Shown here piece after piece: positions 45,087 to 53,255 of a DNA stretch of 64,000 nucleotides. Below the pieces are notes generated by a model. It did no database searches, had not been told where the DNA came from, and was given only the letters and a program-made list of their open reading frames with translations. The position numbers were made by a program, and so were the translations under genes. Positions within the stretch are counted from its first letter, which is position 1. The number at the start of each line of letters is the position of its first letter. Source of the stretch: Stenotrophomonas maltophilia (GTDB taxonomy: Bacteria > Pseudomonadota > Gammaproteobacteria > Xanthomonadales > Xanthomonadaceae); contig FOZF01000001.1 of assembly GCA_900113425.1 (NCBI GenBank), positions 1,032,358 through 1,096,357 on the forward strand, read 5' to 3'.

Positions 45087-45780
45087 TCCTGCCGGCCTCG
45101 GCGGCGGTGGGCAGGGCCAACCGGTAGCCGACCCGCGGCAGCGTGTGGATCAGCTTGTCCACGAACGGTCCATCCACGCTGCGGCGCAGTTCGTAGACAT
45201 GCGAGCGCAGCAGGTCACCGTCCGGTGGCTCGTCGCCCCACAGGGCGAATTCGAGCTGCTGGCGGGTGACCGCACCGGGGCTGGCGCGCATCAGCACTTC
45301 CAGCAGCTTGCGGCAGGCCGGATACAGATGCAGGACCTGTCCGGCGCGCTGCGCCTCCAGGGTCGCCAGGTCCAGCACCAGGTCACCCACCTGCAGCCGC
45401 TTGCGGGGGTTGCGCCCCTGCGCCCGCAGCAGCAGGGCTTCCAGCCGCACTTCCAGCTCCGGCAACGCGAACGGCTTGGTCAGGTAGTCATCGGCGCCGG
45501 CACGGAAGCCGGCAATCTTGTCCGGCAGTTCGTCGCGTGCGGTCAGCATGATCACCGGCACCTCCGAGCCATGCTCGGCACGCAGGCGGCGCAGCACTTC
45601 CGGCCCCTCCATCCGTGGCAGCATCCAGTCCAGGATCACCGCGTCATAGGGATGGCTGCCCGCCAGATGCAGGCCGGTGATGCCATCGGGGGCCACATCC
45701 AGCACATGACCGCGCGACTCGAAGTAGTCGAACAGATTGGCCACCAGCTGCCGGTTGTCCTCGATCACCAACAGGCGCAT
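45067..45780 (-). CDS. Response regulator, OmpR/PhoP family
   Basis: A 237-residue two-domain regulator. The receiver has Asp8, phospho-acceptor Asp51 in ILDWMLPRMEG, Thr80 and Lys102. The C-terminal winged helix has the OmpR pattern VTRQQLEFALWGDEPPDGDLLRSHVYELRRSVD. The start at 45780 gives the usual MRLLVIED; a longer frame to 45810 exists. It is the cognate partner of the downstream kinase. Direct repeats AAGTTC spaced 11 bases lie just upstream, in the position of an OmpR-family binding site serving this operon and the divergent lipid A genes. Confidence 0.92.
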   Translation of the reverse strand: MRLLVIEDNRQLVANLFDYFESRGHVLDVAPDGITGLHLAGSHPYDAVILDWMLPRMEGPEVLRRLRAEHGSEVPVIMLTARDELPDKIAGFRAGADDYLTKPFALPELEVRLEALLLRAQGRNPRKRLQVGDLVLDLATLEAQRAGQVLHLYPACRKLLEVLMRASPGAVTRQQLEFALWGDEPPDGDLLRSHVYELRRSVDGPFVDKLIHTLPRVGYRLALPTAAEAGRNDDEGA

Positions 45781-45786
45781 GCATGA

Positions 45787-45803
45787 AAGTTCCACGGAAG
45801 TTC
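45787..45803. promoter_or_regulatory. Direct repeats AAGTTC-N5-AAGTTC (candidate regulator box)
   Basis: AAGTTC at 45787-45792 and 45798-45803 repeat with 11-base periodicity, the helical spacing used by OmpR/PhoP-type dimers. They lie in the ~130-base gap between the two-component operon and the lipid A gene cluster. Confidence 0.5.
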
Positions 45804-45911
45804 GTACCATGGTAGCGCCACGTATGTCGGAATGAGGTCGCCCCGGCGATACTCCGACGCTTTTCCCACCCCCGCCGCCTCAAAATGGCCGTTTTGCTCC
45901 CGGAGCCTGCC

Positions 45912-47615
45912 GTGCCCGTAGCCCTGCCCCGCCGTTGGCGCCTGCCCCTGCTCTGGCTGTTGATCATCGCAGCACTGGCTGCCGGCATCGGCATGCGCCA
46001 GCCGCAGCCACCGGACGAACCCCGCTTCGTACTGGCCGCCAGGACCATGGTGGAAAGCGGGGAATGGCTGCTGCCGCACCGTGGCAGCGAGCTGTATGCG
46101 GAGAAGCCGCCGGTGTTCATGTGGCTGCAGGCGGCGGCCTACGAAGTGGTGGGCAGCTGGCAGTGGTCGTTCCTGCTGCCTTCGCTGCTGGGGGCCCTGC
46201 TCAGTCTGTGGCTGGTGTCGGATTTGGCACGCCGACTGTGGTCGCCGCGTCACTCCCTCTATGCCATCGGCGCCCTGTTCTGCACCCTGCAGTTCGGCCT
46301 GATGGCCAAGCGTGCGCAGATCGATATGGTGCTGGTGGGGATGACCACGCTGGCCTTGTGGGGCCTGCTGCGGCATCTGTGCGAGCGACGCAACGTGCCG
46401 GCGCTGTGGCTGGCCGGCTTTGCCGCCGGCCTGGGCACGGTGACCAAAGGCGTAGGTTTCCTGCCACTGCTGATGGTGCTGCCCTGGTTCGGCTGGTGGC
46501 TGTACCAGCATCGCCGCGGCCGTCGGATCGAGGGTCCGCACCCTGCGACCCTGCTGTGGCTGATCCCTGCATTCCTGCTCGGCGTGGCCGTCTGGCTGGC
46601 CCCGCTGGGCTGGGCCCTGCTGCACGAACCCAGTGCCTCGCTGCAGTCCTATGCGCATGAACTGCTGTTCAAGCAGACCGGCACCCGCTATGCCAACGCC
46701 TGGCACCACCGGCAGCCGGTCTGGTACTACCTGCAGGTGATCCTGACGCTGTGGCTGCCGGGTGCCCTGTTGCTGCCGGTGCTGGCCCGCCCGTGGTGGC
46801 GGCGCGTGCGCCGCGGCGACCGTCGCCAGTGGTTGCTGCTGGGGTGGGCGCTGCTGGTGCTGGTGTTCTTCAGCGCCAGCCCCGGCAAGCGCGAGGTCTA
46901 CCTGCTGCCGATGCTGCCTGCCGTGGCCCTCGCCGCCGCGCCCCTGCTGCCCGGCCTGCTGCGCCGGCTGTGCGTGCGCCGGTATCTGTTCGGTTACAGC
47001 CTGGTGCTGATGCTGGCAACGGCCGTGCTGGGCGTGATGCTGCTCACCGAAAGTCACTGGGCGCAGGCGCAGCTGCAGCGGCGGGCGATGCCCGACACTT
47101 TGCTGCCGGTGCTGGGCGACGGCCTGCTGACGTTCGCGATCGCCGTGGCCACCCTGGCCGTGTGGTTGCGCGTGCGGCGCGCCGCCACCCTGGTACTGCT
47201 CACCCACGGCCTGCTGTGGATGCTGTACGGCCTGGTGCTGATTCCGGCGCTGGACCCCTACGCCTCGTCGTCGGCGCTGATGCGCCGGGTCGGCGCGAGG
47301 ATCGGCCCCGATGCCGAACTGGCACTGGTGGCCTGGCGCGAGCAGAACCTGCTGCAGGCCGACCGCGCCGTGCGCGAGTTCGGCTTCAAGCGGCCCTGGC
47401 CTGAACAGTGGCACGACGCGGGTCCCTGGCTGGCTGAAGCCCCTGACCGGCGCTGGCTGCTGGTGCTCGACAAGGCCATGAGTCCCTGCGTGGATGCCAC
47501 CCAGGTGATCGACATCGGCGTCGCCAACCGCAACCGCTGGCAACTGGTGCCCGGCACTGCCTGGGATGCCGGCTGCCACGCCGAGAGGGCCGGCGCCAAC
47601 GAAGAGGAAGACTGA
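45912..47615 (+). CDS. ArnT-like glycosyltransferase family 39 membrane protein
   Basis: A large inner-membrane transferase of about 567 residues with 12 or so membrane segments. The GT39/GT83 acidic pair PDEPRFVLAARTM in the first periplasmic loop, followed by GEWLLP and YAEKPPVFMWLQA, matches ArnT, which moves 4-amino-4-deoxy-arabinose from undecaprenyl phosphate to lipid A. I prefer GTG 45912 (GGAG 7 bases upstream) over ATG 45885, which lacks a ribosome site. The arn biosynthesis genes are not adjacent, so the sugar donor is uncertain. PAP2 and EptA genes follow on the same strand. Confidence 0.85.
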   Translation: MPVALPRRWRLPLLWLLIIAALAAGIGMRQPQPPDEPRFVLAARTMVESGEWLLPHRGSELYAEKPPVFMWLQAAAYEVVGSWQWSFLLPSLLGALLSLWLVSDLARRLWSPRHSLYAIGALFCTLQFGLMAKRAQIDMVLVGMTTLALWGLLRHLCERRNVPALWLAGFAAGLGTVTKGVGFLPLLMVLPWFGWWLYQHRRGRRIEGPHPATLLWLIPAFLLGVAVWLAPLGWALLHEPSASLQSYAHELLFKQTGTRYANAWHHRQPVWYYLQVILTLWLPGALLLPVLARPWWRRVRRGDRRQWLLLGWALLVLVFFSASPGKREVYLLPMLPAVALAAAPLLPGLLRRLCVRRYLFGYSLVLMLATAVLGVMLLTESHWAQAQLQRRAMPDTLLPVLGDGLLTFAIAVATLAVWLRVRRAATLVLLTHGLLWMLYGLVLIPALDPYASSSALMRRVGARIGPDAELALVAWREQNLLQADRAVREFGFKRPWPEQWHDAGPWLAEAPDRRWLLVLDKAMSPCVDATQVIDIGVANRNRWQLVPGTAWDAGCHAERAGANEEED

Positions 47616-47726
47616 ATCATCCCCCACGCGGGCCGGCGGTTAACCCAGCCCGAACGCAGGTCCGACCCTTCTCCGACATCAACCTGACGAGCATGGCGCC
47701 GGTTCATCGTCACGGTGTTTTCCTGC

Positions 47727-48479
47727 ATGTCCGTCCGTCCTCCCGTCTCCGGGGTTGCTTCGGCCTACTCCACGCTGGCATCGCGGTTCGCCGTGACCCA
47801 CCTGTGGCTTCCACTGCTCATCGTGCTGCCCCTGTTCGCAGTGTTCATGGAGGGTGGGGCCGATCAATGGCTGGCTGACCACCTGTTCCGGTTGGAGGGT
47901 GGCCGCTGGGCACTGCAGGACGCGTGGTTCACCCGCTCGCTGGTGCACCGGGGCGGCAAATGGTTCAGCACCGCCGCGGCGCTGGTGGTGATACTGCTGA
48001 GCTTTCACCACTGGCGCCGCGGACGTGATCGCACCCTGCGATGGGCGCTGCTTTATGTCGTAATTGCCCTGGCGCTGGGAACCGGCGGCGTGTCTCTGCT
48101 CAAGTCGCTGGTGCCGATGGACTGCCCGTGGGATCTGCTGCGCTACGGCGGCCACCAGCCTTATATCGGGCTTTTCAGCCATCGTCCGGCCGACATGCCG
48201 GTGATCGCGTGCTTTCCCGCCGGCCATGCCAGCGCCGGCTATGCCTGGCTGAGCCTGTACTTTTTCGCGCTGCTGTGGCGTCCTGCCTGGCGCTGGACCG
48301 GCCTGGCACTGGGCCTGGGCAGCGGGCTGCTGTTCGGCATCAGCCAGCAGCTGCGGGGTGCCCATTTTCTGTCGCATGACCTTGCCACAGCCCTGCTGTG
48401 CTGGCTGCTGTCGCTGGGGCTGTACGTTCTGGTCCGCCATCACCTGGACCGCACCAACCGCTTGGAGGCGAACGCATGA
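47727..48479 (+). CDS. PAP2 family membrane phosphatase
   Basis: A 250-residue multi-pass membrane protein with phosphatidic-acid-phosphatase motifs: KSLVPMDCPWDL (motif 1, where the usual Arg-Pro is Cys-Pro), FPAGHASAGYA (motif 2) and RGAHFLSHDLATA (motif 3, His and Asp). Such enzymes remove or exchange phosphate on lipid A or undecaprenyl carriers. It ends 4 bases into the eptA start (ATGA), so the two are coupled and probably act together on lipid A phosphates. The start is uncertain; ATG 47727 is chosen, with GTG 47715 possible. Confidence 0.83.
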   Translation: MSVRPPVSGVASAYSTLASRFAVTHLWLPLLIVLPLFAVFMEGGADQWLADHLFRLEGGRWALQDAWFTRSLVHRGGKWFSTAAALVVILLSFHHWRRGRDRTLRWALLYVVIALALGTGGVSLLKSLVPMDCPWDLLRYGGHQPYIGLFSHRPADMPVIACFPAGHASAGYAWLSLYFFALLWRPAWRWTGLALGLGSGLLFGISQQLRGAHFLSHDLATALLCWLLSLGLYVLVRHHLDRTNRLEANA

Positions 48480-50125
48480 ATGCTTCGGTCCAACGCTCGT
48501 TCCGTGTGCCATCGCTGGCCGGCCTGCGCAGCTGGCGGCCACAGCTGTCCACCGAAGCGTTGATCGCGCTGACCAGCCTGTTCTTCGCCCTGGCCGGCAA
48601 TGGCCTGTTCTGGCGCAGCGCGATGGCCAGCCACCCGGAGAGCCTGCGCTACGCCACGTCGCTGCTGCTGTTGCTGCTCGGCACGCATGGCCTGCTGCTG
48701 GGCCTGCTGGTCTGGCGCTGGAACGCCAAGCTGGTGATCAGCGCGCTGCTGCTGGTGACTGCCTTCGCCGCCCACTACATGAGCCGTTACCACATCTATC
48801 TGGATGCGGACATGCTGCGCAACGTGCTGGCGACCGATCCGAAGGAAAGCCGCGAACTGATGACGGTATCGCTGCTGTGGCCGGTACTGCTGCTGGCGGC
48901 ACTGCCGATGGCGGTGGTGTGGCGGGTGCAGCTGCAGCGGCGCAGCTGGGGGCGCAGCCTGCTGTGGCGTCTGGGCTTCCTGGTGGTGGCTGCGGCGACC
49001 GCCGTTGGCGGTGCGCTGATCTCGTTCCAGGACGTCTCCGCACTGATGCGCAACCAGCGTGAAGTGCGTTACCTCGCCACGCCGGCCAACGTGCTGCTGG
49101 GTCTTCCACGTGCACTGCGCGGCGACAACCCGGTGCAGCGCGCGCCGAAGCTGCCGATCGGCACCGATGCCAAAGCCACCCCACGCGCTCCGGCCAGCAA
49201 GCCTCGCCTGCTGGTGATCGTGATGGGTGAGACCGTGCGTGCACAGAACTGGGGCCTCAACGGCGGCCGCAACACCACGCCGGAACTGGCCCAGGCACCG
49301 GTGATCAACTTCCCCGACATGCACTCCTGCGGCACCAGCACCGAAGTTTCGCTGCCCTGCCTGTTCTCGCCATGGGGACGCCACGACTACGACGAGAAGA
49401 AGATCCGCGCGCACCAGTCGCTGCTGCACGTACTGAACCGTGCCGGCATCGCACCGCTGTGGCGTGACAACCAGTCCGGCTGCAAGGGCGTGTGCGAAGG
49501 GCTGGACTTCCAGTCACTGTCCGATGCGACCACCCCGGGCCTGTGCGCCGACGGCCGCTGCATGGACGAGATCCTGCTGCAGGACCTGGCCACCCAGGTG
49601 CGTGCCAGGCCCGGCGACCGCGTGGTCGTGCTGCACCAGCTGGGCAACCATGGCCCGGCGTATTTCGAGCGCTATCCGGCCGCCTTCGCCCGCTTCAAGC
49701 CAACCTGCGACACCCGTGACATCGGCCGTTGCTCACGCGAAGAGATCACCAACAGCTATGACAACGCCGTGCTGTACACCGATCATTTCCTGAGCAAGAC
49801 CATCGGCACGCTGCAGGGCATGCAGGACTACGACACGGCGATGATCTACCTGTCCGACCATGGCGAATCGCTGGGTGAGAAGGGTCTGTACCTGCACGGC
49901 GTGCCCTATGCGATCGCCCCGGCCGAGCAGACCCGCGTGCCGATGACGATGTGGTTCTCGCCGGGCTTCGCCAGCAGCCGCGGGCTGGACCTGCAGTGCG
50001 TGCGCAGGCGTTCGGCGGCGTATACCGACCACGACAACCTGTTCCCGTCGGTGCTGGGCCTGATGCAGGTGAAGACGGCGCTGTACGAGCGCGATCGCGA
50101 CGTGTTCGCCGGCTGCGAGAGTTGA
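48476..50125 (+). CDS. eptA: Lipid A phosphoethanolamine transferase (EptA/MCR family)
   Basis: A 549-residue inner-membrane enzyme. Five N-terminal membrane segments (to about residue 185) are followed by a periplasmic sulfatase-fold domain. Glu252 in VMGETVRAQNWGL, nucleophile Thr287 in HSCGTSTEVSLPC, and the DHGESLGEKGLYLHG block with zinc-binding Asp and His are all present, and several Cys pairs fit disulfides. It adds phosphoethanolamine to lipid A, lowering binding of polymyxins. The ATG overlaps the PAP2 stop. A two-component system is divergent upstream. Confidence 0.95.
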   Translation: MNASVQRSFRVPSLAGLRSWRPQLSTEALIALTSLFFALAGNGLFWRSAMASHPESLRYATSLLLLLLGTHGLLLGLLVWRWNAKLVISALLLVTAFAAHYMSRYHIYLDADMLRNVLATDPKESRELMTVSLLWPVLLLAALPMAVVWRVQLQRRSWGRSLLWRLGFLVVAAATAVGGALISFQDVSALMRNQREVRYLATPANVLLGLPRALRGDNPVQRAPKLPIGTDAKATPRAPASKPRLLVIVMGETVRAQNWGLNGGRNTTPELAQAPVINFPDMHSCGTSTEVSLPCLFSPWGRHDYDEKKIRAHQSLLHVLNRAGIAPLWRDNQSGCKGVCEGLDFQSLSDATTPGLCADGRCMDEILLQDLATQVRARPGDRVVVLHQLGNHGPAYFERYPAAFARFKPTCDTRDIGRCSREEITNSYDNAVLYTDHFLSKTIGTLQGMQDYDTAMIYLSDHGESLGEKGLYLHGVPYAIAPAEQTRVPMTMWFSPGFASSRGLDLQCVRRRSAAYTDHDNLFPSVLGLMQVKTALYERDRDVFAGCES

Positions 50126-50201
50126 GGGGTGTTCGGCAGGGCTTGCAGCCCTGCACCTGCTGCAATCAACGTCAACGGCAGAAGCTGGCTTTCCGTGGGT
50201 T

Positions 50202-50303
50202 GGCGGGGCACTGTGGGTTCGCGGGGACGGCGCAAGTACGTCCCTGTAGCCTTGGTCGCGCCATCCATGGCGCTCACACCCCGCAAACCCACAGTGCCCC
50301 GCC
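50202..50303 (+). repeat. Palindrome C of the paired-palindrome family
   Basis: Arms 50202-50226 and 50279-50303 pair at 24 of 25 positions, with the arm-specific CACTGTGGGTT. The core reads ACGGCGCAAGTACGTCCCTG and an inner stem GCGC-CATCCATG-GCGC, in the same orientation as copy A. Confidence 0.9.
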
Positions 50304-50327
50304 TTCGACAGGTTCACTCCGCTGTTG

Positions 50328-50354
50328 GTAGGTGTCGACCGTTGGTCGACACAT
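50328..50354 (+). repeat. SMAG-type GTAG repeat at the centre of the inverted duplication
   Basis: GTAG followed by GTGTCGACC, a short loop and GGTCGACAC: a GTAG-headed hairpin like those of S. maltophilia, lying between palindromes C and D. Confidence 0.65.
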
Positions 50355-50431
50355 CTGTCAGATATCGATATTCAGAATGGGGTCGGAGCCCGTGCCGTTC
50401 CGACAGACCGCAGAGAACTGTCGAAGGTGGG

Positions 50432-50521
50432 GTGGGTCCGGTTGCGGGGGCGTGAGCGCCATGGATGGCGCGACCGAGCCTGCAGGGACGTATTTACGGC
50501 GTCCCCCGCAACCGGACCCAC
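50432..50521 (-). repeat. Palindrome D of the paired-palindrome family
   Basis: Arms 50432-50450 and 50503-50521 are perfect inverted complements over 19 bases (GTGGGTCCGGTTGCGGGGG), different from copy C. On the minus strand the core reads ACGCCGTAAATACGTCCCTG and the inner stem GCGC-CATCCATG-GCGC. Opposite orientation to C. Confidence 0.9.
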
Positions 50522-50687
50522 TCCGCCAACCCACAGGAAACCCGCTTTTGCTCCGGCCGTTGCCGTTGCAGTTGCCTCTGCGGGTGCAGGGCTGCAAGCC
50601 CTGCCGACCCCCACCAACCTTCTCCACTTGCGGTAGGCACGCGCGCCCACTAGCCTTCGGCCGTCGTTCACCACCCAAGGACCGCCC

Positions 50688-52652
50688 GTGAAACACCGTC
50701 ATCTCCTGCTGGCCGCTGCTGTCGCCGCCGCCACGCTGGCCCTGGCTGCCTGCAAGAAGGAAGCGTCCCCCGGCGCCGAGACCGCCGGCAGCAGCGCACC
50801 GGCCGGCGAGACCGCCGACCAGTTCGTTGCCCGCATCAATGCCGAATACAAGGCCGCCTATCCGGAGATGACCTCGGCGCAGTGGCTGTCCTCCACCTAC
50901 ATCAACAGCGATTCGGAGCGCATCGCGGCCAAGGCCAACGAGCGTTCGCTGACCCAGCTCAACAGCTGGATCGAGCAGGCCGCGAAGTTCGAGGGCCAGC
51001 CGATGAGCGCAGACAGCAAGCGTGCGATCCATCTGCTGAAGCTGATGTCCTCGATGCCGGCACCGCGCGACCCGGCCAAGCTGGCCGAGCTGACCCAGAT
51101 CGCCACCCGCATGGAGGGCAGCTACGGTGCCGGCAAGTACTGCACCGATGCCAACGACCCGGCCTCCTGCCGCCAGCTGGGGGAACTGGAACAGGTGCTG
51201 GCACGCAGCCGCGACTACGACGCGCAGCTTGATGCCTGGCAGGGCTGGCACAGCACGACGCGGAACATGCGTGGCGACTACCAGAAGTTCGTCAGCCTGG
51301 TGAACGAAGGCGCCAAGGGCATGGGCTTCACCGATGCCGGGCAGATGTGGCGCAGCGGCTATGACATGCCGCCGGAGCAGATCGGCCCGGAAACCGACCG
51401 CCTGTGGGAGCAGGTCAAGCCGATGTACGAGCAGCTGCACTGCTACGCGCGCGGCAAGCTGGACAAGACCTACGGCAAGGACAAGGCCGAGGTGGGTAAT
51501 GGCCTGATCGCCGCGCACCTGCTGGGCAACATGTGGCAGCAGGACTGGTCCAACCTGTGGGACCAGCTGGAGCCCTACCCCGGTGCCGGAAGCCTGGACA
51601 TCACCGCCGCACTGGAAAAGCAGTACCAGACCAACCTGAGTGCAGCGCTGGCCAAGGCCGGCAGGGATGCCAGCGTCGCGGGCCAGTACAGGGCCCAGCG
51701 CGAGGCCGAACTGCGTACCGCGAAACAGATGACCGAGCGCGCACAGGATTTCTACGTGTCGCTGGGCATGCCCTCGCTGCCGCAGTCGTACTGGGACAAG
51801 ACCCAGTTCATCAAGCCTGACGACCGTGACGTGGTCTGCCACGCCAGCGCCTGGGACATGAACATGGAAGGCGATGTGCGCACCAAGATGTGCATCAAGC
51901 CGAACGAAGAGAACTTCACCACCATCTATCACGAGCTGGGCCACATCTATTACGACCTGGCCTACAACCCGTTGCCGCCCCTGTTCCAGGGCGGTGCCAA
52001 CGATGGCTTCCACGAAGCGATCGGCGACACGATCGTGCTGGCGATGACGCCCAAGTACCTGAACTCGATCGGCCTGGTTGACGCACCGCAGGAAAGCCGC
52101 GAGGCCGTGATCAACGCGCAGATGCGCATGGCGCTGTCGGGCGTTTCGTTCCTGCCCTTCGGCCTGATGATCGACCGCTGGCGCTGGGGCGTGTTCGATG
52201 GATCGATCACCGCAGACAACTACAACAAGGCGTGGTGGGACCTGAAGGCCAAATACCAGGGCGTTGCCCCGGCCAGCACCCGCGGCGAGGAGTTCTTCGA
52301 TCCGGGCGCGAAGTACCACGTGCCGGGCAATACGCCGTACACCCGCTACTTCCTTGCCCGCATCCTGCAGTTCCAGTTCTACAAGGGCCTGTGCGATGCA
52401 TCGGGTTACAAGGGCCCGCTGCACGAGTGCACCTTCTACGGCAACAAGGAAGCCGGCCAGAAGTACTGGGCGATGCTCAGCAAGGGCGCCAGCCAGCCGT
52501 GGCAGGCCACGCTGAAGGAGCTGACCGGCACCGACAAGCTGGATGCCGGCCCGATGATCGAGTACTTCAGCCCGGTCAACGAGTGGCTCAAGCAGCAGAA
52601 CGAAGGCCAGATGTGCGGGTGGCAGGCCAGCGCGGCACCGGCGGCGAAATGA
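50688..52652 (+). CDS. Peptidase M2 family dipeptidyl carboxypeptidase (ACE-like) lipoprotein
   Basis: A 654-residue zinc metallopeptidase related to angiotensin-converting enzyme. The lipobox LALAAC predicts anchoring to the envelope. The zinc site is His415, Glu416 and His419 (YHELGHIYY) with Glu443 in GFHEAIGD, the gluzincin spacing of family M2. It removes C-terminal dipeptides; xanthomonads carry a well-known ACE-like enzyme of this type. Start at ATG 50688. A strong terminator follows directly. The upstream gap is occupied by the nested palindromes. Confidence 0.93.
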   Translation: MKHRHLLLAAAVAAATLALAACKKEASPGAETAGSSAPAGETADQFVARINAEYKAAYPEMTSAQWLSSTYINSDSERIAAKANERSLTQLNSWIEQAAKFEGQPMSADSKRAIHLLKLMSSMPAPRDPAKLAELTQIATRMEGSYGAGKYCTDANDPASCRQLGELEQVLARSRDYDAQLDAWQGWHSTTRNMRGDYQKFVSLVNEGAKGMGFTDAGQMWRSGYDMPPEQIGPETDRLWEQVKPMYEQLHCYARGKLDKTYGKDKAEVGNGLIAAHLLGNMWQQDWSNLWDQLEPYPGAGSLDITAALEKQYQTNLSAALAKAGRDASVAGQYRAQREAELRTAKQMTERAQDFYVSLGMPSLPQSYWDKTQFIKPDDRDVVCHASAWDMNMEGDVRTKMCIKPNEENFTTIYHELGHIYYDLAYNPLPPLFQGGANDGFHEAIGDTIVLAMTPKYLNSIGLVDAPQESREAVINAQMRMALSGVSFLPFGLMIDRWRWGVFDGSITADNYNKAWWDLKAKYQGVAPASTRGEEFFDPGAKYHVPGNTPYTRYFLARILQFQFYKGLCDASGYKGPLHECTFYGNKEAGQKYWAMLSKGASQPWQATLKELTGTDKLDAGPMIEYFSPVNEWLKQQNEGQMCGWQASAAPAAK

Positions 52653-52654
52653 GA

Positions 52655-52689
52655 AAAGGGGCGGATCCGCGAGGATCCGCCCCTTTCGT
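52655..52689 (+). terminator. Rho-independent terminator of the M2 peptidase gene
   Basis: AAAGGGGCGGATCC, loop GCGA, GGATCCGCCCCTTT, then CGTT: a perfect 14-bp stem starting 3 bases after the stop. Confidence 0.85.
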
Positions 52690-52693
52690 TCCG

Positions 52694-52761
52694 GTGGCGC
52701 CGGGCCATGCCCGGCGGCCTTTATCGCACCGCTGCGCTCGCCGGGCATGGCCCGGCGCTAC
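52694..52761. repeat. Inverted pair of SMAG-type repeats
   Basis: Copy 1 (52694-52716, plus; header GTGG) and copy 2 (52739-52761, minus; header GTAG) each have stem CGCCGGGC / GCCCGGCG with a 3-base loop. They face each other with a 22-base spacer between the M2 peptidase terminator and the next gene. Confidence 0.85.
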
Positions 52762-52771
52762 CCACTACGGG

Positions 52772-53164
52772 TCAGCTGTTCTTCTTCGCCGCCATCGCGG
52801 CGGCCAGCTCAGCCTTGTATTCCTCGAAGGTCTGGCCCTTCTCCCTGGCCTCGGCCTGCGCGGCATCGCGCAGCGCGTCGGAATACATCAGACGCACCGG
52901 CGTACCGTTGCGCTCGTGCAGTTCACCGGCCTGCATGATCAACGCCAGTACCTGCGCGGCGCTCTCGCTATGCCCGGCGATACGGCCATCCATGCCCAGC
53001 ACCCACTCGCCATCGCGGCGCACGACACCTGCCAGCAGCGTGCGCTGCGCATCACGCAGTTCGGCATGCGGCTCCACCGGCGAAGTCTGGGCAGCGGCCT
53101 TGTTGGCAGCCTTCTCTTCCTGGCGGCGGCGCTGGTCGCGACGGGTCTTGGAGGTGGTGGACAT
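52772..53164 (-). CDS. Hypothetical protein, 130 aa
   Basis: A cytosolic protein. The first ~25 residues are strongly basic (TSKTRRDQRRRQEEKAANKAA), then a central part with alternating charged helices (LRDAQRTLLAGVVRRDGEW) and an Ala/Lys-rich helical end (KAELAAAMAAKKNS). No signal or membrane segment. The start at 53164 is chosen where protein-like composition begins. It follows the MFS gene on the same strand after a 91-base gap. I do not recognise a family. Confidence 0.6.
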   Translation of the reverse strand: MSTTSKTRRDQRRRQEEKAANKAAAQTSPVEPHAELRDAQRTLLAGVVRRDGEWVLGMDGRIAGHSESAAQVLALIMQAGELHERNGTPVRLMYSDALRDAAQAEAREKGQTFEEYKAELAAAMAAKKNS

Positions 53165-53255
53165 GGGGGCGGCATCGCTACGGGGGGGCGCAAGGATAGC
53201 GCACCCCGGCCGTGGCGCCGCTTCACGGGTCGCCCGCCATCGCCCCTGCGGCCGG

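Larger units (their letters stand above)
50134..50606. repeat. Nested inverted duplication carrying palindromes C and D
   Basis: The ends 50134-50157 and 50583-50606 are perfect inverted complements over 24 bases, each itself a hairpin around GCAGGGCTTGCAGCCCTGC. Inside, further inverted segments (CGTGGGTTGGCG-type; CCTTCGACAG with CTGTCGAAGG) and palindromes C and D follow symmetrically, so the whole 473 bp behaves as two inverted copies of a ~235-bp unit. It fills most of the 562-base gap between eptA and the M2 peptidase; I see no gene here. Confidence 0.85.

Noticed and set aside
45885-45911. ATG start of the ArnT-like gene
   Set aside because: No ribosome site; GTG 45912 has GGAG at good spacing. 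Kept only as an alternative.
45765-47627. 620-codon minus frame opposite the ArnT-like gene
   Set aside because: Shadow ORF; the plus strand has clear membrane segments and the PDEPRF motif.
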